Source of the DNA: Betaproteobacteria bacterium
GTDB lineage: Bacteria > Pseudomonadota > Gammaproteobacteria > Burkholderiales > SG8-41
DNA: 9,637 nucleotides
Assembly: GCA_025353085.1 (NCBI GenBank)
Contig: JANXRI010000325.1
Span: 1-9,637, forward strand
Direction: 5' to 3'
Below the pieces are notes generated by a model. The model was not told the origin of the DNA and searched no databases. It was given only the letters and a program-made list of their open reading frames with translations. Both the position numbers and the translations under genes were made by a program. Positions 5,442-9,637 of the stretch are shown in pieces. Position 1 is the stretch's first letter. Each line of letters opens with the position of its first letter.

Positions 5442-6688
5442 GTGCCTCGCGGCTTGCTTATACGTTACTGCTCTACGCGCTGTTGCCGCGTGCACTGGTT
5501 CATCTGTGGTGGCGCGCGCGGCGACAGCCATCTTATTTGGAACATATCGCGGAGCGGTTCGGCCGCTATGCCAAGGCCGCGCCGGGACCGCTGATCTGGG
5601 TGCATGCGGTGTCGGTCGGTGAAACGCGCGCAGCGGCGCCGCTGATCCAGGAATTGCAGCGCCACTATCCGCGGCACCGGATACTGTTGACGCACATGAC
5701 GCCGACCGGGCGCGAAACCGGTCTCGCATTATTTGGCGATGGCGTAGAGCGCTGTTATCTCCCGTATGATTTTCCGTTTGCTGTAACGCGCTTCCTCGAT
5801 CATTTCAAACCGGTGTGCGGCCTGTTGCTGGAAACCGAGATCTGGCCGAACGTGATTCACGCGTGCCGTGCCCGTAGGGTGCCCATTTATCTCGTCAATG
5901 CGCGCATGTCGGAAAAGTCGCGCCGCCGTTACGCACGATTTCCGCTGTTTGCCCAGGAATGCCTGAACGAGCTGGCGGGAATAGCGGCGCAAACCGATGC
6001 CGACGCGGGTCGCCTGCAGTCGCTCGGCGCGAGCGCGGTTACCGTGACCGGCAATCTCAAATTCGACATCAGGCCGGATCCGGCACTTCTTGAGCGCGGG
6101 GCGCGCTGGCGCGACGACTGGGGCCGTGCACGACCCGTGCTGCTGTGCGCGAGCACGCGTGAAGGGGAGGAGGCCTTATTGCTGCCGGCATTGGAGCAGC
6201 TCGAAGTGGCCAACCTGCTGATTGTTATCGTGCCGCGCCATCCACAGCGCTTCGATGCAGTCGCCGCGCATCTCGAACGCGCGGGCATCGCGTACCAGCG
6301 TCGCAGCGCGAGGCAGCCGATTGCGGCGCACACGCGCATCGTGCTCGGCGACAGCATGGGGGAAATGTTTGCGTACTACGCGGCCTGCGACGTGGCGATC
6401 ATCGGCGGCAGTCTATTGCCGTTCGGTGCGCAGAATCTGATCGAAGCATGCGCGGCGGGATGTCCGGTCGTGGTCGGACCGCATACGTACAATTTTTCGG
6501 AGGTCGCGCAATTAGCGCTCGCGGCGGGCGCAGCGGTAAGCGTTGCCGATGCGGCCGGCGCGATTGATGCCGCGCGCGGTTTACTGCTCGATCCCGCGCG
6601 GGCTCGTCGCATGGGTGCCGCTGGGCTCGAATTTGCACGCGCCCACCGCGGCGCTGCGGCGAGGGTCGTCGGCTTGTTGAAGTTTTAA
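5438..6688 (+). CDS. waaA: 3-deoxy-D-manno-octulosonic acid (Kdo) transferase
   Basis: This membrane-associated GT30 enzyme transfers Kdo from CMP-Kdo to lipid IVA, the essential first step of LPS core assembly. It is 416 residues (family about 420). An N-terminal hydrophobic anchor (about 7-25) is followed by the acceptor domain with WVHAVSVGE (54-62, catalytic base Glu62), THMTPTGRETG (85-95), LPYDFP (108-113) and LETEIWPN (131-138). The donor domain has VPRHPQRF (265-272), GDSMGEMFAYYAACD (304-318), IIGGSLLPFGAQNLIEA (321-337) and VVGPHTYNF (345-353). The start is GTG at 5438, overlapping the waaC stop by 4 nt. The stop is only 8 nt from the stop of the convergent tolC, leaving no room for a separate terminator. 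One or two Kdo residues may be added; the sequence does not say which. Confidence 0.96.
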   Translation: MSASRLAYTLLLYALLPRALVHLWWRARRQPSYLEHIAERFGRYAKAAPGPLIWVHAVSVGETRAAAPLIQELQRHYPRHRILLTHMTPTGRETGLALFGDGVERCYLPYDFPFAVTRFLDHFKPVCGLLLETEIWPNVIHACRARRVPIYLVNARMSEKSRRRYARFPLFAQECLNELAGIAAQTDADAGRLQSLGASAVTVTGNLKFDIRPDPALLERGARWRDDWGRARPVLLCASTREGEEALLLPALEQLEVANLLIVIVPRHPQRFDAVAAHLERAGIAYQRRSARQPIAAHTRIVLGDSMGEMFAYYAACDVAIIGGSLLPFGAQNLIEACAAGCPVVVGPHTYNFSEVAQLALAAGAAVSVADAAGAIDAARGLLLDPARARRMGAAGLEFARAHRGAAARVVGLLKF

Positions 6689-6696
6689 ATCGGCCG

Positions 6697-8040
6697 CTAT
6701 TTTTCCAGCCACTGATTGACGTAGGCGAGATCCTCGTCGCTCAAGGTGCCGGCCGCGCCTTTGAGTTTCAACACGTTGATCGCGTAGCTGTAAATCGCCT
6801 GGGCGTAATCGCGGCGCGTGCTGATGAGCTGCTGCTGCGCATTGAGTACATCGACCTGCGTCCGCACCCCGACTTCCTGGCCGAGTTTGGTTGAATCCAG
6901 CGAGCCCTGGCTCGACGCGAGCGCGGTTTCAAGCGCTTTGATCTGCGCGACGCCGTTGGTGACGCTTAAGAATGCGGAGCGAGTGTTGAGCGCCACGGTG
7001 CGCCTGGTGTTCTCCAGATCCTGGCGTGCTTTTTCCTGGTTGGCGATCGCTTCGCGAACTCTCGAATTGATCGTTCCGCCCTGATAGAGCGGCAGCGCGA
7101 GTTGCAGGCCCACGAATTTTGTCTTGCTGTCGAAGCCGGGCCCGCCTTGCACGCCGGCGCCCTGGGCCGCTTCCTGGTACGAAGCCACCGCATCGAGCGT
7201 GGGCAGATGAGCGCTGCGATTCTTCGACACTTCCTGTCCCGCGACATCGACGTTGAACTGCGCAATTTTGACTTGCAGGCTGGTGGCGGTGCCGTTGTCG
7301 ACCCACTCGTCCATGTTATTGGGGGTCGGCAACTGCGGCGTAAAGCGACTGCCAACGCGCGCGATTTCCGGCGCCACGCGGCCAATGATCTGGCGCAATG
7401 CCTGCTTTTTAATTTCCAGATCGTTCTGCGCCGCAATCTCCTGCGAGGCGGCGAGGTCATGGCGCGCCTGCGCATCGTTGGCGTCGGTGATCGTCGCGGT
7501 GCCCACTTCAAAGTTACGCTTGGCTTGCGCAAGTTGTTCGGAAAACGCGGTTTTCTGTGCCGCGGCCAGCGTCACGTTGTTTTCGGCGAGCAAAATGTCG
7601 AAGTAGGCTTGCGCGAGGCGAATGATGAGATCCTGATTCGCCTGCAAAAATGTGGCCTCAGCCTGCGAGACCTGGTTTTTCGCCTGCTCGTAGGTAATCC
7701 AGTTCTGAAAGCGAAACAGCGGTTGGGTCGCGGTGACGTTGATGCCGTTTGAATTGAAGCGCGAGGAGCCCGATACGAAACCGAATAAGTTTCCGCGAAA
7801 CTGCAGATCGCGCTCGTTGATTTGCGTATTGCCTGAGGCGCTGATCGCCGGCAACAATCCGGCCAGTCCCTGCGGCAATTTCTCCTGTCCCGCCGCGTAA
7901 GTCGCGCGCGCGCCGGCGTAGACGGCATCCGCGGTCTGCGCTTCGCGATACACCGACAACAAATCAGCGGCGAGCGCACCGTGCAGCGCTTCGCTCAACA
8001 CGAAACCCGCTATCAACAAGTGCCGAATCGATGCGTGCAT
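6697..8040 (-). CDS. tolC: TolC-family outer-membrane channel protein
   Basis: This is the outer-membrane exit duct for type I secretion and tripartite efflux pumps. The 447-residue precursor has a signal peptide: hydrophobic core about 8-18, then ALA at 22-24 followed by ADLLSVYREA, with likely cleavage after Ala24. The mature part begins with the typical (D)LLxVYREAxxxDAxY pattern. It shows the two-fold TolC/OEP repeat architecture: long Ala/Gln-rich coiled-coil helices, with ATQPLFRFQNW (first half) matching LALPLYQGG (second half) as the beta-strand entry points. KLGQEVGVRTQVDVLNAQQQL near 387-407 is the conserved second-repeat helix segment. The ATG at 8040 lies 9 nt after the rhodanese stop, so it is the last gene of a pcm-rhodanese-tolC operon. 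No pump or ABC exporter genes are adjacent, so its partner is unknown. The family call is firm; whether this is the sole general TolC is inferred. Confidence 0.93.
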   Translation of the reverse strand: MHASIRHLLIAGFVLSEALHGALAADLLSVYREAQTADAVYAGARATYAAGQEKLPQGLAGLLPAISASGNTQINERDLQFRGNLFGFVSGSSRFNSNGINVTATQPLFRFQNWITYEQAKNQVSQAEATFLQANQDLIIRLAQAYFDILLAENNVTLAAAQKTAFSEQLAQAKRNFEVGTATITDANDAQARHDLAASQEIAAQNDLEIKKQALRQIIGRVAPEIARVGSRFTPQLPTPNNMDEWVDNGTATSLQVKIAQFNVDVAGQEVSKNRSAHLPTLDAVASYQEAAQGAGVQGGPGFDSKTKFVGLQLALPLYQGGTINSRVREAIANQEKARQDLENTRRTVALNTRSAFLSVTNGVAQIKALETALASSQGSLDSTKLGQEVGVRTQVDVLNAQQQLISTRRDYAQAIYSYAINVLKLKGAAGTLSDEDLAYVNQWLEK

Positions 8041-8049
8041 ATCGTCAGG

Positions 8050-8376
8050 TCAGTATTGCGCCATCGAGGGGTCGACTTCATCGGCCCACGCGGCGATGCC
8101 GCCGTTCAGGTTGTGCAAACGCTCCAGGCCCACGCTCTCGAGATATTGCGCGACTTGCAGGCTGCGCATGCCATGGTGGCATAGCACGACGATGTCGCGA
8201 TCGCGCGGCAGCTCATTCCAGCGCGCGGGGATTTCCTGCATCGGCACCAACCGGGCGTCGGCGAGACTGCACAGCGCATGTTCCCAGGATTCGCGCACGT
8301 CGAGTACGAGAGGCGCGGCACGTGTGCTGTCGTGCAGCCACTCATTCAATGCCGTCGCCGGCAGTTGCTCAATCAA
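8050..8376 (-). CDS. Single-domain rhodanese-like sulfurtransferase
   Basis: A 108-residue protein that is one rhodanese domain of GlpE/PspE size. Visible features: LVLDVRESWEHAL (23-35), including the LDVRE motif, and the active-site loop CHHGMRS (66-72) with the persulfide-carrying Cys66. HNLNGGIAAWADEVDP (88-103) forms the conserved C-terminal helix. The intact cysteine argues for activity in sulfane-sulfur transfer, but the donor and acceptor are unknown. No signal peptide is seen, so it is probably cytoplasmic. The start appears to be TTG at 8376, overlapping the pcm TGA as TTGA; the frame gives the expected N-terminal length. It lies between pcm and tolC in one tight operon. Proximity to thiC, whose pathway needs sulfur for the thiazole, is suggestive only, because thiC itself makes the pyrimidine. 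Confidence 0.9.
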   Translation of the reverse strand: MIEQLPATALNEWLHDSTRAAPLVLDVRESWEHALCSLADARLVPMQEIPARWNELPRDRDIVVLCHHGMRSLQVAQYLESVGLERLHNLNGGIAAWADEVDPSMAQY

Positions 8377-9047
8377 AAGACGAATCTTTCAGGCTGCGGC
8401 GCATTTCGCAGCGCCGGAATGCAGGTCTCGAACAGCGCAACGGCCGCCACCGCGCCGGCGCCCGCGTACGTGATCAACCGCGCTTCCATCACCGGCGCCT
8501 CGCCGACGACAGCGAGCATGCGGCCGCCGGGCTTCAGACTGCGCTGAAATTCTTCGGACAGCACCGGCACCGAACCCGTCAACACGATCACGTCATACGG
8601 CGCTTTGCTGCTCCAGCCGCGGGCCGCGTCGCCGACTTCGAGCGTTACATTCGTAATGCCGTGCACCGCCAGCTTGGCGGCAGCGGACGCGCTCAGCTCA
8701 GGATTGATCTCGACGCTCGTCACATGGGCGCCGCGTTTCGCGAGCAACGCAGTCATGTAACCGCTGCCGGTGCCGACTTCGAGGATGCGGTCAGCGGGCT
8801 TGATGGTGAGTTCCTGCAGCATGCGCGCCTCGAGTTTCGGCGCGAGCATGCGCTCGCCCGCCGCGTTGGCGGTCAACGGGATTTCCATGTCGACGAAAGC
8901 GAGGCTGCGGTATTGCGGCAGCACGAAATCTTCGCGCCGCACGGTGAACAACAGGTCAAGCACGTTTTGATCGAGCACTTCCCAGGTGCGGATCTGCTGT
9001 TCCACCATGTTGAAGCGGGCGCGTTCGACGTCGGTTTGTGCGTTCAT
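8373..9047 (-). CDS. pcm: Protein-L-isoaspartate O-methyltransferase family protein (divergent Pcm)
   Basis: A 224-residue class I SAM-dependent methyltransferase of the PCMT family. The N-terminal RFNMVEQQIRTWEVLD (11-26) and RREDFVLPQYRSLAFVD (37-53) are PCMT-like. SAM motif I is ILEVGTGSGYMTALLA (88-103), with the acidic residue Glu113 in SVEI, GDA at 139-141, YDVIVLTGSVP (151-161), and the post-motif LKPGGRMLAVVG (171-182). Canonical Pcm repairs isoaspartyl residues and has a Ser in a T-I-S-x-P segment before motif I. Here that segment reads RMLAP (66-70), with Leu68 in the Ser place, so true repair activity is doubtful. The ATG at 9047 gives the normal family N-terminus; no clear SD is seen. 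It is the first gene of an operon with the rhodanese (4-nt overlap) and tolC, and is divergent from thiC. The pcm symbol is for the family, not a proven function. Confidence 0.85.
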   Translation of the reverse strand: MNAQTDVERARFNMVEQQIRTWEVLDQNVLDLLFTVRREDFVLPQYRSLAFVDMEIPLTANAAGERMLAPKLEARMLQELTIKPADRILEVGTGSGYMTALLAKRGAHVTSVEINPELSASAAAKLAVHGITNVTLEVGDAARGWSSKAPYDVIVLTGSVPVLSEEFQRSLKPGGRMLAVVGEAPVMEARLITYAGAGAVAAVALFETCIPALRNAPQPERFVF

Positions 9048-9090
9048 GGCGAAGGGAAAATCGGCGCGGCAAATGAGAGAATCGAGCTTG

Positions 9091-9110
9091 CAATTATCCC
9101 ATAATTCCAG
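9091..9110. promoter_or_regulatory. AT-rich promoter region between divergent pcm and thiC
   Basis: This AT-rich patch in a GC-rich setting contains CATAAT (9100-9105, plus strand), a five-of-six -10 match. It would start transcription around 9112, just before the riboswitch. GATAAT on the minus strand (9098-9093), also five of six, would serve pcm. No good -35 was found for either, so the positions are tentative. Confidence 0.35.
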
Positions 9111-9120
9111 TAGTTTGATG

Positions 9121-9221
9121 CCACACGTTGGGGGTCCTGGCGGGGCTCGATCGGAGCCGGCAGCCGGGTGAGAAAGACCCTTCGAACCTGATGCGGATAA
9201 TGCCGCCGCAGGGAAGCGTGG
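9121..9221 (+). ncRNA. TPP riboswitch (THI element) upstream of thiC
   Basis: The hallmark conserved segments are all present. P1 forms between ccac (9121-9124) and gtgg (9218-9221). P2 is GGGTC (9132-9136) with GACCC (9176-9180). A P3 arm has ggctc/gagcc near 9144-9158, followed by the TGAGA motif (9169-9173). GAACCTGAT leads to GCGG-ATAATGC-CGC and then CAGGGAAG (to 9216), forming P4/P5, which bind the pyrophosphate side of thiamine pyrophosphate. Its place just upstream of thiC, the pyrimidine-synthesis gene, is the classic one. High TPP is expected to reduce ThiC production. Confidence 0.96.
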
Positions 9222-9241
9222 CGCACCACCGCATTCGCGCC

Positions 9242-9268
9242 GCTCCTCCCTGCTTTAACGCGAGGAGC
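9242..9268 (+). promoter_or_regulatory. Shine-Dalgarno-sequestering hairpin of thiC (riboswitch expression platform)
   Basis: GCTCCTC (9242-9248) is the exact reverse complement of GAGGAGC (9262-9268), which contains the thiC ribosome binding site. The 13-nt loop includes gctttaac. The 7-bp stem would hide the SD, so the riboswitch most likely acts at translation initiation. No terminator hairpin with a U-tract is seen between the aptamer and the ATG. Confidence 0.75.
9263..9267 (+). promoter_or_regulatory. thiC Shine-Dalgarno
   Basis: AGGAG lies 5 nt before the ATG at 9273. It fixes that ATG as the thiC start and is the strongest SD among the full-length genes in the window. Confidence 0.8.
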
Positions 9269-9272
9269 AAAC

Positions 9273-9637
9273 ATGAACGCCAATCCCAAGTTTCTAAGCG
9301 CAACCGCCCACGTCGACGAGGCCGCGGTGAAGTCGTTGCCCAATTCGCGCAAGGTCTATGTCGACGGCACGCGTGCAGACCTCAAAGTACCGATGCGCGA
9401 AATCAGCCAGTCGGACACGCCGGCCGGCATGGGTGTCGAAAAAAATCCGCCGATTTACGTTTACGATACGTCCGGTCCTTACACCGATCCGGCGGCCACC
9501 ATCGATATTCGCTCCGGCCTCGCGCCGTTGCGCGACCGATGGATCACTGAGCGCAACGACACCGAATTGCTGCCCGATCTTACGTCCGCGTACGGACGTG
9601 GCCGCGCCGCCGATCCCAAACTCGCCGAGTTGCGATT
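9273..9637 (+). CDS. thiC: Phosphomethylpyrimidine synthase (ThiC), N-terminal part
   Basis: ThiC is the radical-SAM [4Fe-4S] enzyme that rearranges 5-aminoimidazole ribotide into HMP phosphate, the pyrimidine half of thiamine. Only 121 full codons are in the window; the frame is open to the right edge, so the catalytic barrel and the C-terminal CxxCxxxxC cluster site are not seen. The visible part is the ThiC-associated N-terminal domain: NSRKVYVDG (24-32), [11 protein letters not shown] (39-49), [15 protein letters not shown] (59-73), then [14 protein letters not shown] (78-91) and LTSAYGRGR (102-110). Together with the upstream TPP riboswitch the identity is certain. It starts at the ATG with an AGGAG SD and is divergent from pcm. 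Confidence 0.96.
   Translation, partial: MNANPKFLSATAHVDEAAVKSLPNSRKVYVDGTRADLKVPMREISQSDTPAGMGVEKNPPIYVYDTSGPYTDPAATIDIRSGLAPLRDRWITERNDTELLPDLTSAYGRGRAADPKLAELR

Noticed and set aside
7102..7752. Plus-strand open frame of 216 codons antisense to tolC
   Set aside because: The sense strand encodes a full TolC with signal peptide; the antisense product has no family features.
8031..9104. Plus-strand open frame of 357 codons antisense to the rhodanese and pcm
   Set aside because: It is Arg/His/Ala-rich with no domain and lies opposite two genes with intact active-site motifs.
1..9637. tRNA, rRNA, insertion sequence or prophage genes
   Set aside because: No tRNA-like cloverleaf, rRNA segment, transposase or integrase motif was seen on either strand.

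Overview
The window is a GC-rich chromosomal segment with densely packed genes. It looks Gram-negative because it carries lipopolysaccharide inner-core genes (waaC, waaA), a TolC-type outer-membrane channel and nucleotide-sugar genes for O-antigen or capsule. The run thiC with a TPP riboswitch, then pcm-like / rhodanese / tolC, then waaA-waaC, resembles gene orders I associate with Betaproteobacteria. That placement is an inference from remembered gene order and protein flavour, not from a search.

Layout, left to right. Positions 1-89 (-) hold the first 29 codons of a small DUF4258-like gene. Positions 133-1251 (-) are gmd (GDP-mannose 4,6-dehydratase). After a 124-nt divergent promoter region, 1376-2794 (+) is bifunctional manC/algA-type GDP-mannose pyrophosphorylase / phosphomannose isomerase. 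The 150-nt gap to the convergent rfbD is filled almost completely by two oppositely oriented heptanucleotide arrays. Then come rfbD (2945-3823, -) and rfbC (3820-4365, -), transcribed rfbC to rfbD with a 4-nt overlap. Divergent from them are waaC (4482-5441, +) and waaA (5438-6688, +), again with a 4-nt overlap. Only 8 nt further on, the convergent operon pcm-like (8373-9047) / rhodanese (8050-8376) / tolC (6697-8040) ends on the minus strand. Divergent from pcm, a TPP riboswitch (about 9121-9221) with a Shine-Dalgarno-sequestering hairpin leads into thiC (9273 to the window end, truncated).

How the genes fit together. ManC makes GDP-mannose and Gmd converts it to GDP-4-keto-6-deoxymannose. 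RfbC and RfbD perform the last two steps of dTDP-L-rhamnose synthesis. Both routes are incomplete here: there is no rfbA/rfbB and no Fcl, Rmd or Per to finish the Gmd product. WaaA adds Kdo to lipid A and WaaC adds the first heptose, so the central block serves LPS core assembly. The right-hand block is housekeeping: secretion or efflux channel, sulfurtransferase, methyltransferase and thiamine synthesis.

I did not find a clear new multi-gene system. The least ordinary element is the mirrored pair of 9 x 7-bp arrays at 2797-2947. They carry strong G-quadruplex motifs on opposite strands, begin 2 nt after the manC stop and include the rfbD stop codon. The next most notable are a Pcm-family protein lacking the usual substrate-site serine, and the compact thiC riboswitch with a visible SD/anti-SD stem.
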